Shown here: positions 24,688 through 34,050 of the stretch, in pieces
Position numbering within the stretch: the stretch's first letter is position 1
How the letters are laid out: each line of letters begins with the position of its first letter
Assembly (NCBI GenBank): GCA_944391415.1
Contig: CALXTM010000009.1
Span: forward strand, 1-60,731
Length of the DNA stretch: 60,731 bases
Origin: an uncultured Alphaproteobacteria bacterium
GTDB lineage: Bacteria > Pseudomonadota > Alphaproteobacteria > RF32 > CAG-239
Direction of reading: 5' to 3'
Notes under the pieces: model-generated
Seen by the model: the letters and a program-made list of their open reading frames with translations, nothing else
Told to the model about the DNA's origin: nothing
The model's database searches: none
Translations under genes and position numbers: made by a program

Positions 24688-25386
24688 TTGTATAGCGATA
24701 AATTTCAGACATTTATTGATATGTGGCGCGAGGAATTTGCCATAGAACGGTCGATTGATGAAAAGGTTTGTCTGGATCGTGACGGCAACCCAATACCATG
24801 GTACACTTATCCGGCAATTGAGTATTTGAGCCAGTTTGACTATCATGATAAAAAAATTTTTGAATATGGATGCGGATATTCGTCGCTTTTTTGGGCCAAA
24901 AGAGCAAAACAGGTTGTCTCGATTGAAGATAATCCCCGCTGGTTTGAAAAATGGCAAAAAGAGTTTAGTAAGCCCAATTTGCAAATACGTTGGCGCGATG
25001 AGGGTGAAATTTATGAAAATGCCATATTTGAAGATGATACCAAATATGATGTAATTGTTATCGACGGCAAGAGGCGTGCACAATGTGCAAAAGCAGCCAT
25101 CCAAGCACTTAATGATGGTGGGATAATCATCTTGGACGACAGTGACAGAATTAACACTTCAAAAGAATATATGGAGGCTGTTGCCAATCTTAAGTCTAAA
25201 AATTTGCTACAAGTTGATTTCTATGGTTTTTGCCCGATGAATAATTATACCAAAACAACGTCAATATTCTTATGCCGGGATTTTAATTTTGAATCTTTAT
25301 ACAAAGTTCAGCCCATCAACGGTTGGGGCAACCTATGGTCAAAATCGCGCAAAGACCGCAAAGAAGTTTATCGTAAAAATAAATAA
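24688..25386 (+). CDS. SAM-dependent methyltransferase-like protein
   Basis: A 232-residue class I methyltransferase fold: motif I FEYGCGYSSLFWA (about 58-70), acidic motif II VSIEDN (about 77-82), motif IV YDVIVIDGK (about 120-128) followed by GGIIILDD (about 143-150). The GYSS glycine loop and DG-K pattern are seen in FkbM- and glycan-related methyltransferases, but the substrate is unknown. A TTG start at 24688 is used, with GAGGA about 8 bases upstream. No sugar-biosynthesis genes are adjacent. Confidence 0.75.
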   Translation: MYSDKFQTFIDMWREEFAIERSIDEKVCLDRDGNPIPWYTYPAIEYLSQFDYHDKKIFEYGCGYSSLFWAKRAKQVVSIEDNPRWFEKWQKEFSKPNLQIRWRDEGEIYENAIFEDDTKYDVIVIDGKRRAQCAKAAIQALNDGGIIILDDSDRINTSKEYMEAVANLKSKNLLQVDFYGFCPMNNYTKTTSIFLCRDFNFESLYKVQPINGWGNLWSKSRKDRKEVYRKNK

Positions 25387-25452
25387 TATTTATATTTAAA
25401 TTAGCTTGGCTAAAGCATATATATTCCGCAAACAAATGCGGAGGTTTTGGTT

Positions 25453-26355
25453 TTGCTTTGGATAATTAACGGCTTGATTTATGGCTTTTTTACGGCGCTT
25501 TATACGCTGGTGAACGAAAAGCACAAGTTTAACGGCTATGTGTTGGGAATTTGGCGTGGTTTGGGAATATCATGTTTGTTTTTGCCGTTGTTATTTTTGG
25601 TGCCGCTGCAAACCGATTGGCGTAATTGGATGTTGCTTATTTTACAAGGGATACTTATCGGAATATATGATTCGCACTTGTTTTTTGCCTCGGCCAAATA
25701 TGGTGCCGGAGTGACATCAAGAATTATGGCTTTGAGTGTTTTGATAACAACTTGTATCTGGTGGGCATTAACTCCAAAATTGTTTATCAAGCTGTTTGAT
25801 AACGGAAGTGTCTTTATAACTTTGCTATTGGCATTGTCAGGGTTTTCAGTGTGCTATTGGTATATGATGAAAAGCAAGATTACCCGCAAAGCCTTTTTTT
25901 ATATGCTGCCTGCGGTGTTGGCTTTGGCCGGGATGAGTGCTGCCACCAAAGAAATTGCCATGATGGGGCAAGATGTGTGGAATAATATCTTATATTATAT
26001 GGTGGTGGCAACTTTGGTGTCGGGAATATATAATCTGATTTGTTTTAAGGTATCGTCAAAGCTAAATGCCAAGCAAATGGCTAGGGCAATTTTTGCGCCC
26101 GAGATTATTCACACCGGAATTTATATTGTCGGGTTTTCGGCAGCGTTGATTGCCTCTAAAACCATGGCAATGCGCTTGGCTCCTAACCCTGGATATGTGG
26201 TAACTTTGTTGTTAACCTCGCCATTTTTTGTTTTTGTGTTAGGGGCTAAGAAAAAGAGTGAGAGTATGTTCTCATTAAAAGCCGGTTTGGCGATGGTGTT
26301 TTTTCTCGTGATGATTATGGTGCTGGTAAACGGTAATTTTCAGGTAATAGACTAG
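25453..26355 (+). CDS. DMT/EamA-type transporter
   Basis: A roughly 300-residue membrane protein with about ten helices arranged as two repeats of five, as in the drug/metabolite transporter superfamily (ASAKYGAGVTSRIMALSVL in repeat one; ASKTMAMRLAPNPGYVVTLL in repeat two mirror the typical end-of-helix motif). The exported substrate is unknown. The TTG at 25453 has GGAGG 8 bases upstream. It ends convergently with hemW, overlapping by 4 bases. Confidence 0.75.
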   Translation: MLWIINGLIYGFFTALYTLVNEKHKFNGYVLGIWRGLGISCLFLPLLFLVPLQTDWRNWMLLILQGILIGIYDSHLFFASAKYGAGVTSRIMALSVLITTCIWWALTPKLFIKLFDNGSVFITLLLALSGFSVCYWYMMKSKITRKAFFYMLPAVLALAGMSAATKEIAMMGQDVWNNILYYMVVATLVSGIYNLICFKVSSKLNAKQMARAIFAPEIIHTGIYIVGFSAALIASKTMAMRLAPNPGYVVTLLLTSPFFVFVLGAKKKSESMFSLKAGLAMVFFLVMIMVLVNGNFQVID

Positions 26356-27455
26356 GCACCGCAAAGACCCGATATCAGATAGTTCAAAAGCAAAAAACCT
26401 TCTTTGGTGGCCTTGAGGGTGGTGGCATCGTCAACAAGCAAACCTTGTTTTTGACAACGATTTTTAAAATCTTGGTTGATAAAAGCATCAAAATCAAGCC
26501 CACAACAAAGTTTGAAATCTGATTTATTTATGCCAGAACTTAAACGCAGGCCCATGATTATCAGTTCTTCGGCACGCTCGCTCGGGCTAAGCTCCTCAAA
26601 TAACATAGGATCGGTAACGGCAAAGATTTTGCCATCAAGATGAAGCCTGCCATGGGCGCTTTGGCCAATGCCGATATAGTCTTGCCCAATCCAATAGGCT
26701 TTGTTGTGGACTGATTGATAGCCTGGGCGAGAATAGTTTGAAACCTCGTATTTGGCATAGCCTTGAGAGGCTAAAAAATCGTCGCTAAATTGATAAAGTT
26801 GAGCCGCTTTTTCTTCATCCATTGCCTTAATACCTTTTTTATAAAATACGGTATTTTCTTCAATGGTGAGCTGATAAAGCGACAAGTGTTTTAAGCCCAA
26901 AGAGCTTATTTGGTTGAGCTCTTTTTGCCAAGTATCAAAGGTTTGATGGGGCAGGGCATAGATTAGGTCAATGGAGTGATTGGTATAGTTTTTTAGGACA
27001 TCGTCAATGGCTTGAAGCGCTTGTTTTGCAGTATGAGTACGGCCCAAAAATTTTAGCTCCGTATCATCCAAGGACTGAACCCCAAGTGAAAGTCGGTTAA
27101 TGCCTGAGTGTGCAAGGTCTGAAAATAGAGTTGGGGTTTGAGTGTTGGGGTTGGCCTCTAAAGAAACCTCGATATTTGGCGAAACATGCCATAATTTGTT
27201 GATACTATTTAGTATTTTTTCGATGTTTTGCGGGGTTATCAACGATGGAGTGCCGCCGCCAAAAAAGACCGAAACAACCTCTCGGTCTTTGGTCCGTGAT
27301 GCATAATTTTCGAGCTGTTTAATATAGCCTTCGATTATGGCATCTTGGTCAATATTCTTTTTGACTTTGGAAAAAAAATCGCAGTATGGACATTTGCTCT
27401 TGCAAAAGGGCCAGTGCAAATAAATGCTCAAGTCATTTAAGATATTGTTTGCCAT
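26352..27455 (-). CDS. hemW: HemW-type radical SAM heme chaperone
   Basis: A 367-residue radical SAM protein related to oxygen-independent coproporphyrinogen III oxidase. The cluster motif CKSKCPYC (CX3CX2C) follows LSIYLHWPF, then FGGGTPSL, EANPNT, RLSLGVQSLDD and LIYALPHQT, with a C-terminal HemN-like domain. Its shorter N-terminus fits HemW, a heme chaperone, rather than HemN. Its start overlaps the hslU stop by one base, so it is third in the hslV-hslU-hemW transcript. Confidence 0.88.
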   Translation of the reverse strand: MANNILNDLSIYLHWPFCKSKCPYCDFFSKVKKNIDQDAIIEGYIKQLENYASRTKDREVVSVFFGGGTPSLITPQNIEKILNSINKLWHVSPNIEVSLEANPNTQTPTLFSDLAHSGINRLSLGVQSLDDTELKFLGRTHTAKQALQAIDDVLKNYTNHSIDLIYALPHQTFDTWQKELNQISSLGLKHLSLYQLTIEENTVFYKKGIKAMDEEKAAQLYQFSDDFLASQGYAKYEVSNYSRPGYQSVHNKAYWIGQDYIGIGQSAHGRLHLDGKIFAVTDPMLFEELSPSERAEELIIMGLRLSSGINKSDFKLCCGLDFDAFINQDFKNRCQKQGLLVDDATTLKATKEGFLLLNYLISGLCGA

Positions 27456-28762
27456 TACAAAATAAACTTAGACAAATCGGTTTGGACGGTATATTTGCTT
27501 AGCTTGTCTTCAACCATTTGGGCGGTAATGGTTATTTCTTCGCCGCTTTTATCCGAGGCCGAAAAACTAATGTCCTCAAGCAATATCTCCAGTACGGTGT
27601 GCAGTCTGCGGGCACCGATATTTTCAACGTTTTCATTAATGGCGACGGCAATATCGGCAATCTTGTCAATAGCCTCGGGCGCAAAATGAAGATGAAAATT
27701 CTCGGTTGCCAAAAGGGCTTCATATTGCTCAATCAAATTGGCCTCAGGCTCAGTCAAAATACGGACAAAGTCATTGTGGGTTAGGGCTTTGAGCTCAACG
27801 CGAATCGGCAGCCTTCCTTGTAATTCCGGCAACATATCCGATGGTTTGGCCAGATGAAAGGCGCCTGAGCAAATAAACAATATATGGTCGGTTTTGACCA
27901 TGCCATATTTGGTCGAGACGGTGGTTCCTTCGATTAACGGCAGCAAATCTCTTTGGACACCCTCGCGGGAGATATCGGCACGATTGCCTTCGGATTTGCC
28001 GGTAATCTTGTCTATCTCGTCAATAAACACAATACCGTCATTTTCTACAGCCTTGATGGCTTCCAAGGTAATATTCTCATTATCTAAAAGTTTGTCGCTT
28101 TCCTCATCTATCAATGCTTTGAGGGCGTCTTTAACTTTGAGCTTGCGGGTTTTGTATTTTTGCGGTGTGCCGCCCAATAAATCACCAAGACTTATCATGC
28201 CCATTGAGGCGCCCGGCATGCCGGGAATGTCAATGGTCGGCATAGACGAATTGGAAGTATCGAGAAGTGATATTTCAACCTCGCGATCATCAAGCTGATG
28301 CTCTCGCAACATTTGCAAAAATTTGGCTTTGGTTTCATCGCCGGATGATGAACCGACCAGAGCTTCAATAAGACGTTTTTCGGCAGCAGCTTCAGCACTT
28401 GCAGCAACGCTTTTGCGCAGTCTTTTGCGGGTTTGCACCAATGATATTTCAACCAAATCGCGGATGATACTTTCGACATCGCGTCCGACATAGCCAATCT
28501 CGGTAAACTTGGTGGCTTCTACCTTGATAAAAGGTGCTTTGGCAAGTTTGGCCAGACGGCGCGAAATCTCGGTTTTGCCGACACCGGTTGGGCCAATCAT
28601 CAAAATATTCTTGGGGACAATCTCTTCTTTTAGACGATCGGGTAATTGCATCCGACGCCAACGATTGCGCAGAGCAACCGCGACAGCTTTTTTGGCGTCG
28701 TCTTGGCCGATGATATATTTATCAAGTTCAGAAACAATTTCACGCGGACTAAAGTTACTCAT
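27455..28762 (-). CDS. hslU: HslU ATPase of the HslUV protease
   Basis: AAA+ unfoldase that feeds substrates to HslV. The 435-residue protein starts [16 protein letters not shown], has Walker A (GPTGVGKTE), the pore-adjacent [17 protein letters not shown], Walker B ([11 protein letters not shown]), sensor and C-terminal [14 protein letters not shown], and ends in a short hydrophobic tail (LSKFIL) that docks into HslV. It overlaps the end of hslV by 8 bases. Confidence 0.96.
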   Translation of the reverse strand: MSNFSPREIVSELDKYIIGQDDAKKAVAVALRNRWRRMQLPDRLKEEIVPKNILMIGPTGVGKTEISRRLAKLAKAPFIKVEATKFTEIGYVGRDVESIIRDLVEISLVQTRKRLRKSVAASAEAAAEKRLIEALVGSSSGDETKAKFLQMLREHQLDDREVEISLLDTSNSSMPTIDIPGMPGASMGMISLGDLLGGTPQKYKTRKLKVKDALKALIDEESDKLLDNENITLEAIKAVENDGIVFIDEIDKITGKSEGNRADISREGVQRDLLPLIEGTTVSTKYGMVKTDHILFICSGAFHLAKPSDMLPELQGRLPIRVELKALTHNDFVRILTEPEANLIEQYEALLATENFHLHFAPEAIDKIADIAVAINENVENIGARRLHTVLEILLEDISFSASDKSGEEITITAQMVEDKLSKYTVQTDLSKFIL

Positions 28763-29285
28763 TTGTTATGCTTTCAATAATTACGTTGTGGTTGGTATAA
28801 ATATCAATATCGCCGGCAATCTTCATTGCTTTTTGGGCAATATCTTCTAAAGACAGACCTTCAATATCATATAAGGCTTTGGCTGCGGCCATGGCATAGT
28901 TGCCGCCAGAGCCAATGCCAATGATGCCATCATCTGGCTCCATAACCTCGCCGGTGCCGGATATGACCAATGATGTATCTTTATCGGCAACAATCATGAA
29001 TGCTTGTAATTGGCGCAGATATTTATCCATACGCCAATCTTTGGCCAGCTCTACGGCAGCACGTTTTAATTGATTGGCGTGTTTTTCAAGCTTGGCCTCT
29101 AAGCGCTCAATCAAGGTAATGCCATCGGCTGCAGCGCCTGCAAAACCGGCAATTATTTGTCCGTTGCCAATACGGCGAACTTTGACAGAATGGGATTTGA
29201 AAACAACAGATTCACCCAAGGTCGCTTGGCCATCACCTGCCATAACAACCTTGTTGCCTTTACGGATACATAAAATGGTAGTCAT
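28755..29285 (-). CDS. hslV: HslV peptidase of the HslUV protease
   Basis: Threonine peptidase of the proteasome-like complex. The 176-residue protein begins [20 protein letters not shown]; removal of Met exposes the catalytic Thr. GQATLG and the later [20 protein letters not shown] with key residues match the family. First gene of hslV-hslU-hemW. Confidence 0.96.
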   Translation of the reverse strand: MTTILCIRKGNKVVMAGDGQATLGESVVFKSHSVKVRRIGNGQIIAGFAGAAADGITLIERLEAKLEKHANQLKRAAVELAKDWRMDKYLRQLQAFMIVADKDTSLVISGTGEVMEPDDGIIGIGSGGNYAMAAAKALYDIEGLSLEDIAQKAMKIAGDIDIYTNHNVIIESITNE

Positions 29286-29318
29286 ATAAAAAAATCTCCG
29301 ACATATTAACCTATATGG

Positions 29319-29350
29319 ATTATGTAGGTAAAAATTGCTTGAGATGCAAG
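29319..29350 (-). promoter_or_regulatory. Candidate hslV promoter (sigma70 or heat-shock type)
   Basis: On the minus strand CCCTTGCA is followed after 17 bases by CTACATAAT, about 40 bases before ATG 29285. CTTG...CTACAT resembles alphaproteobacterial sigma32 promoters, apt for hslVU, but TTGCAT-N17-TACATA would also suit the housekeeping factor. Confidence 0.4.
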
Positions 29351-29360
29351 GGTTAAATAC

Positions 29361-29398
29361 AAAAAAAGAGTGCGTTGATATTTATCAAAGCACTCTTT
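29361..29398 (-). terminator. Terminator after the pseudoprotease lipoprotein gene
   Basis: A 16-bp stem with a single mismatch (29365-29380 with 29383-29398) followed on the minus strand by a seven-base T run, 14 bases past the stop at 29413. Confidence 0.8.
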
Positions 29399-29412
29399 AG
29401 AGCTATAGATAA

Positions 29413-31377
29413 TTATTTACGTTTCATACCACTCATCGGTTTGGGCGATTTGTCAACCGGTGAGTTGTCAATCGCATCAGCAATGGGGGTAAAAATTTGG
29501 ACAGCTTTGGGTTTGGCAGGTGCGGATTTTTGACCGCAGATTTCCAAGCCCAAGCTCTTCAAGGCTGTTTCTATCGGAATAAACAAGTCTGGCGAATTGT
29601 CTGATTTTTTGCTCTCATGAGCAATACCGATAATATTGCCTTTTTGGTCAATCAAGGCACCGCCCAAGGTTACAGTCTGAACAAAAGTATCAACAATAAT
29701 TTCGGCGCCTTTGTCTTCAGACCAACGATAGCCAACAACTCGGCCTTCGTTGTCAATATAGTTTTCACCTTCTTCATCAAAATCAAGCAATCCCAAAGTC
29801 AGGAGAATATCTTTGTTGACCTCAGGCAGGTCAAGAGAAAGAGGAAGCGGTTGAAATTCGGTTGGCCTGTCAAGCAGCAGAACCGCAACATTTTTGCTTG
29901 GATTAACCCGAAAAGCCGAGGCCTTGAAAGTTTTGCCGTTGATGGTCTCAAGGTCGTAAATATTGTTGTCTTTTTGAATCAAATCGGCCGATGTCAGAAC
30001 CATATTGTTGGCGATTAGCAAACCGGCACCTTTTTTGCCGGCCGAGTTTTTGACCGATACGATAGATGCACGCAATTTGTAGAGATTGTGAGCATTCAAG
30101 TTTTCGTAAGGTGGGTTATTGACAATACAAAATTCGCTGTCAATCGTGGCAAAAGAAGATTCGCCGATTTCGTTTATTTTGATATCGGCATTGGAGCCAG
30201 TACCGCTGGAGCCGCCTTCTTCAATGACGGCAGAGGTTTGGACATCATCAATTTCCAGCGGAATATCAACAAAATAATCATCGCTTATCGTGACATTATC
30301 AAGGCTTTTAACCGTGGAACCGCCAACCTCGACTATTTCAACAGAGCGGCAATCAGGTGAAACCTCGTAGTGATTTTCATATACACCGCCGGCAGTTGCA
30401 CAAGAAATTTCTTGGCAAGCAGGTTGGCACTCTTGCAGCATGCTGATGCCATGAAGCTCATCGGCATACTGGGTGGCAAAACAACTCGGACAATTGTCAG
30501 CAAGGTTGGCACGCGCCAGTTGAGCCGCTAAATCTTCGGGGCGGATACGCAAAGATAGTGTCTGGTTGAAACAGCTTATTTCCGGTAATTTGACCAAGGC
30601 GTCTTCAAAGGCTCTTTCGGCCAAGAGAGTTTCACCATTGGGTTCACCTTCCAAAATTTGACCATAACCGGTGGTGGTTCCGCGGCAATAAACCTCGTCT
30701 TTGGCAACATTCATTACACGCCAAACAACCGTCATCTCGGAGGTGCCGTTGCGCAACTGTCTTGATTTGGCGGCATCCCAGTCAAACTCATCACAAATAT
30801 TCATAAAATAATCGGTAATTTCGGCAGTTAATAAATATTCGGCCTGAGGAATTTTGTCAGAATCGGCATAATAGACATTCGACGGGTCAACGACTACCGG
30901 ATAATAATCGTTCATTGTTTCATAAAAGACATCAAAAAAGTGCATGTCTTTTTGCATGGAGCGCCCCTGGTTAAGAAAAGCGTTTTTGGTCTCTCTGCGG
31001 CAGCCGAAAATGCGAAAACGGTAGTCGCCGAGTTTGGTGTTGTATTCGTCATATTTACGGTTTTTCTTGATGCGAAAATCAACATTTTCCAGTTTTATCG
31101 GAGCAAAAGAATCGCGGCTTTGGTGCAACATTACATAGGCATTGTATTGGTCTTGATCAATAATCAAGGTTTGATAGCGAATCTTTTGTTTGTCCTCAAG
31201 GTAGGATATTCTTCTGACGGGGCGTTTTTGGGCCGGTTCGCACATACAATCAAACAAACCCAAGGTAGAATCGGCATTGGGATCACACATGCAAGGGATA
31301 AGCTCGGGACTTTCTTTGTCACAGGCCGAAAGCGCCAGCAAAGAAACAAATAATGACAGATGTAAGTATTTACGCAT
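29413..31377 (-). CDS. Lipoprotein with inactive trypsin-like (pseudoprotease) domain
   Basis: A 654-residue lipoprotein (lipobox LSAC, Cys19; residue +2 is Asp). Residues 25-50 hold four Cys (PCMCD, DCMCE). Residues 60-270 form a mixed alpha/beta domain resembling curli-type or LPS-linked lipoproteins, and 290-350 is Cys-rich. Residues about 430-610 follow the S1/DegP chymotrypsin pattern (KGAGLLIANNMVLTSAD, NVAVLLLDRP, LGGALIDQKGNIIGIAHES), but His is replaced by Asp465, Asp by Asn496 and Ser by Leu571. The fold is thus probably kept without catalysis, perhaps for binding. A Pro/Lys-rich tail ends the protein. Function unknown. Confidence 0.75.
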   Translation of the reverse strand: MRKYLHLSLFVSLLALSACDKESPELIPCMCDPNADSTLGLFDCMCEPAQKRPVRRISYLEDKQKIRYQTLIIDQDQYNAYVMLHQSRDSFAPIKLENVDFRIKKNRKYDEYNTKLGDYRFRIFGCRRETKNAFLNQGRSMQKDMHFFDVFYETMNDYYPVVVDPSNVYYADSDKIPQAEYLLTAEITDYFMNICDEFDWDAAKSRQLRNGTSEMTVVWRVMNVAKDEVYCRGTTTGYGQILEGEPNGETLLAERAFEDALVKLPEISCFNQTLSLRIRPEDLAAQLARANLADNCPSCFATQYADELHGISMLQECQPACQEISCATAGGVYENHYEVSPDCRSVEIVEVGGSTVKSLDNVTISDDYFVDIPLEIDDVQTSAVIEEGGSSGTGSNADIKINEIGESSFATIDSEFCIVNNPPYENLNAHNLYKLRASIVSVKNSAGKKGAGLLIANNMVLTSADLIQKDNNIYDLETINGKTFKASAFRVNPSKNVAVLLLDRPTEFQPLPLSLDLPEVNKDILLTLGLLDFDEEGENYIDNEGRVVGYRWSEDKGAEIIVDTFVQTVTLGGALIDQKGNIIGIAHESKKSDNSPDLFIPIETALKSLGLEICGQKSAPAKPKAVQIFTPIADAIDNSPVDKSPKPMSGMKRK

Positions 31378-31403
31378 TTTGGGACAAACTCCTGATAGAT
31401 ATT

Positions 31404-32918
31404 CTACAAATAGCGACTTTGTCGATATGACAGAGCCTCAGCTATATGCAGTTTAAGAAGTTTTGATTCATTTTGCAAGTCTGCAATCGTTCTTGCTAAC
31501 CGCAAAGTGCGATGATAGGCTCTGGCTGATAAAGAATTTTTTTCGGCAAAAGCAATGAGCAGTTGTTTGGCCTCGTTGTCAAGAGAGCATATCTCTTCTA
31601 AAAGAGAGCCCTTGAGTCTTGCATTGACACAAATATCTTTGATGCCAAGAGCTTGCAGCCTTTCTTTTTGGATACGACGCGCGGCAATGACACGCTCTCT
31701 TATGGCAGAGGAGCTTTCGCCCGGTTTTGCATTGGCCAGATCCCAAGGGCTGACAGGCGCAACTTCAATTTTGATATCGATACGATCGAGCAAAGGCCCT
31801 GAGATTTTTGACATGTATTCTTGTGCGCAAAGAGGGGCTTTGGCACATTCTTTTTCTTTGATGCCAAGATAACCGCAACGGCAGGGATTCATGGCGGCAA
31901 TTAATTGAAATTCGGCCGGGTAGGTCGTGTGAGCATTGACACGCGAAATCTGAATTACGCCATTTTCCAATGGTTGGCGCAGAGCCTCAAGAGTTGAGCG
32001 ATTGAATTCCGGTAATTCATCCAAAAATAACACACCATTGTGTGCCAAAGAAATTTCTCCCGGAGTTCCTTTGCGACCACCGCCGACCAAGGCAGGAGTT
32101 GAGGCATTATGATGTGGGGAACGAAAAGGCGGGGTGAAGTTGAGCCCGGTGCTTGGCAGCTCGCCTGCAACCGATTGAATCATTGCTGTTGCAAGGGCTT
32201 CTTCAATGCTAAGTGGCGGCAAGATGGATGGCAAACGAGCTGCCAACATCGATTTGCCGGACCCCGGAGGACCAACCATAAGCATATTATGACCACCGGC
32301 TGCAGCAATTTCTAGGGCTCTTTTGGCCATTTCTTGTCCTTTGACATCGAACATATCCAACAAAGACTTGGTTGTAGATGGTTGATTCTTTGAAGGACGG
32401 GCAAGCAAAGATGTGGAATTAAGGTGGTTGATAAGTTGTGTCAAATCAGGTGCGGCAATAATGTCTTCTAAGTTGGTCCAGGCGGCTTCGGAACCATTTG
32501 CGGCCGGGCATATCAGGCCAAGCTTGTCGTTAAATGCTTGAAAAGCAACCGGCAGAACTCCGTTGACCGGCAAAATGGCCGCGTCAAGCCCCAGTTCGCC
32601 CATAACCATGTAGGAACGAAGTTTGGCGGCCGGAATAATCCCCATAACCCCCAAAATACCCAAGGCTATCGGCAAATCAAAATGCGACCCTTCTTTTAGC
32701 AAATCGGCCGGGGCAAGATTGATGACAATGCGTTTGGGCGGAAGCTCCAATCCAATTGATTGCAGAGCAGCTCTTATACGTTCTTTGCTTTCGGCAATGG
32801 CTTTGTCGGGTAGGCCGACAATAATAAAATTGGGTAAACCGGAGGATATCTGAGCCTGCAAATCAACCCGTAGGACCTCAAGGCCGTTGAATGTCAAAGT
32901 GTTGATGTGGGTCAGCAT
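31404..32918 (-). CDS. comM: ComM/YifB-family Mg-chelatase-like ATPase
   Basis: The ComM hexameric helicase promotes branch migration during natural transformation; YifB is its general name. The 504-residue protein has an N-terminal Lon-like S5 domain (residues 1-170), Walker A VGPPGSGKSMLA (about 217-228), Walker B (VLFLDELPEF), the FRSPHHNAS and NPCRCGY motifs, and the C-terminal Mg_chelatase_C region (ARAYHRTLRLARTIADL). It lies 11 bases after the small secreted protein gene at 32929. Other competence genes are not seen here. Confidence 0.92.
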   Translation of the reverse strand: MLTHINTLTFNGLEVLRVDLQAQISSGLPNFIIVGLPDKAIAESKERIRAALQSIGLELPPKRIVINLAPADLLKEGSHFDLPIALGILGVMGIIPAAKLRSYMVMGELGLDAAILPVNGVLPVAFQAFNDKLGLICPAANGSEAAWTNLEDIIAAPDLTQLINHLNSTSLLARPSKNQPSTTKSLLDMFDVKGQEMAKRALEIAAAGGHNMLMVGPPGSGKSMLAARLPSILPPLSIEEALATAMIQSVAGELPSTGLNFTPPFRSPHHNASTPALVGGGRKGTPGEISLAHNGVLFLDELPEFNRSTLEALRQPLENGVIQISRVNAHTTYPAEFQLIAAMNPCRCGYLGIKEKECAKAPLCAQEYMSKISGPLLDRIDIKIEVAPVSPWDLANAKPGESSSAIRERVIAARRIQKERLQALGIKDICVNARLKGSLLEEICSLDNEAKQLLIAFAEKNSLSARAYHRTLRLARTIADLQNESKLLKLHIAEALSYRQSRYL

Positions 32919-32928
32919 AAAATATCCT

Positions 32929-33231
32929 TTACCAACGAGGGGTTAGTTCGCCGTCACGCCAACGTCTGGTCGGATAGGTGTCAACGGTAAGAAAATCATA
33001 GCGGGCTGTCTTGGTCGGAATGTCGGTCATGCGGGTATAACCTTTGCTTTCAAAATATGACGCGCATTCCTCGGCCGAATAGCGGGAATTGGCATAACAA
33101 TATACAATCTCACGACTAAAAGGATTTTGCAGCCCGATGCGGTCTGATGTGGCCGCAAAAACAGAAGCGGCAAAAATCAAACAGAAAAAAGCAATAATGC
33201 TGCAAATGCTTAAAATACGTGTTAAGGTCAT
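32929..33231 (-). CDS. Small secreted protein, unknown
   Basis: A 100-residue protein with a clear signal peptide (cleavage near FAA-TSD, about residue 27) and a short mature domain with two cysteines (YCYANSRYSAEECASYF), probably one disulfide. AAGGA is 7-8 bases upstream of ATG 33231. It precedes comM in the same direction by 10 bases. No family is recognised. Confidence 0.6.
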   Translation of the reverse strand: MTLTRILSICSIIAFFCLIFAASVFAATSDRIGLQNPFSREIVYCYANSRYSAEECASYFESKGYTRMTDIPTKTARYDFLTVDTYPTRRWRDGELTPRW

Positions 33232-33309
33232 GGTCGGTTCCTTCGTTTTCTTGTAAGCGATAGTAGCAAAAAAAGATTAATGCTTCTTTAAAAATGCGGA
33301 ATAAAAAAC

Positions 33310-33337
33310 TTGCAAAATAAAGATTTTGTGATATAAA
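33310..33337 (+). promoter_or_regulatory. rpsF operon promoter
   Basis: TTGCAA (33310-33315), 16-base spacer, TATAAA (33332-33337). It leaves a leader of about 100 bases before rpsF. Confidence 0.6.
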
Positions 33338-33340
33338 AGG

Positions 33341-33410
33341 CTTCGTCCTTGCCGCAAGGATGGTGATTTGCGGCTATACAAAAGGCGGCTTTGGCTTAAA
33401 TAAGCCAAGG
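33341..33410 (+). promoter_or_regulatory. Structured rpsF leader, possible S6:S18 autoregulatory RNA
   Basis: The leader can form two mutually exclusive hairpins: TCCTTG/CAAGGA with a CCG loop (33346-33360), or GCCGCAA/TTGCGGC (33351-33357 with 33368-33374). A third stem, TTGGCTTA/TAAGCCAA (33391-33408), follows. Many bacterial rpsF leaders carry an S6:S18-binding motif with an exposed CCG; this one fits in place and in having a CCG loop, but covariance was not tested. Confidence 0.4.
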
Positions 33411-33446
33411 TCAATTGTTGAGAATCCATAAGGAGTTTAATTAAAA

Positions 33447-33794
33447 ATGAATAAATATGAAAGCGTGTTAATTGCACGTCAGGATTTGGGCGCTTCGCAA
33501 GTAAGTTCTTTGGTCGATGACCTGAAAAAGGTTGTGGCCGAGCAGGGCGGCGAGGTTGTTCGGGTTGATAACTGGGGTTTGAAAAACCTGGCTTATCGTA
33601 TTAAGAAAAACCGTAAAGGCTATTATGTTCTTTTGAATATTGAGGCTCCGGCTAAGGCTGTTGCCGAATATGAAAGAGTTATGCGTGTTAACGAAGATAT
33701 CATCCGTTATATGACGGTTAAAGTTGAGGAATTTTCTGAGGCTGCAACCGATGATGAAACGGTTGATGCGGCTGTTGAGGCTGTTGAGGAATAG
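33447..33794 (+). CDS. rpsF: 30S ribosomal protein S6
   Basis: A 115-residue S6 protein ([14 protein letters not shown], then [27 protein letters not shown] with key WG---LAY-IKK--G-Y, and YMTVKVEE), with the usual acidic C-terminal tail. It pairs with S18 in the 30S platform. AAGGAG precedes ATG 33447. First gene of rpsF-rpsR-rplI, the standard order. Confidence 0.97.
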   Translation: MNKYESVLIARQDLGASQVSSLVDDLKKVVAEQGGEVVRVDNWGLKNLAYRIKKNRKGYYVLLNIEAPAKAVAEYERVMRVNEDIIRYMTVKVEEFSEAATDDETVDAAVEAVEE

Positions 33795-33805
33795 GAGAAC
33801 ATAAA

Positions 33806-34033
33806 ATGGCTAAACAAGTATTTTTCAGAAGAAAGAAAAGTTGCCCGTTTTCCGGCGAAGACGGACTCAAAATCGACTATAAGGATGTAAAACTTTTGTC
33901 TCGTTATATTTCGGAAAAAGGCAAAATCATTCCAAGTCGTATTACTTCTGTTTCGGCTAAAAAACAAAGAGAGTTGGCTCGCGCTATTAAAAGAGCTCGC
34001 TATCTTGGTTTGTTGCCTTATGTTGCAATGTAG
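33806..34033 (+). CDS. rpsR: 30S ribosomal protein S18
   Basis: A 75-residue S18 protein: basic start ([10 protein letters not shown]), [27 protein letters not shown] and the final [16 protein letters not shown]. One cysteine remains in the N-terminal region. It starts 11 bases after rpsF with AGGAG upstream. Confidence 0.97.
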   Translation: MAKQVFFRRKKSCPFSGEDGLKIDYKDVKLLSRYISEKGKIIPSRITSVSAKKQRELARAIKRARYLGLLPYVAM

Positions 34034-34050
34034 TTTGAGGGAGAAAGAAA

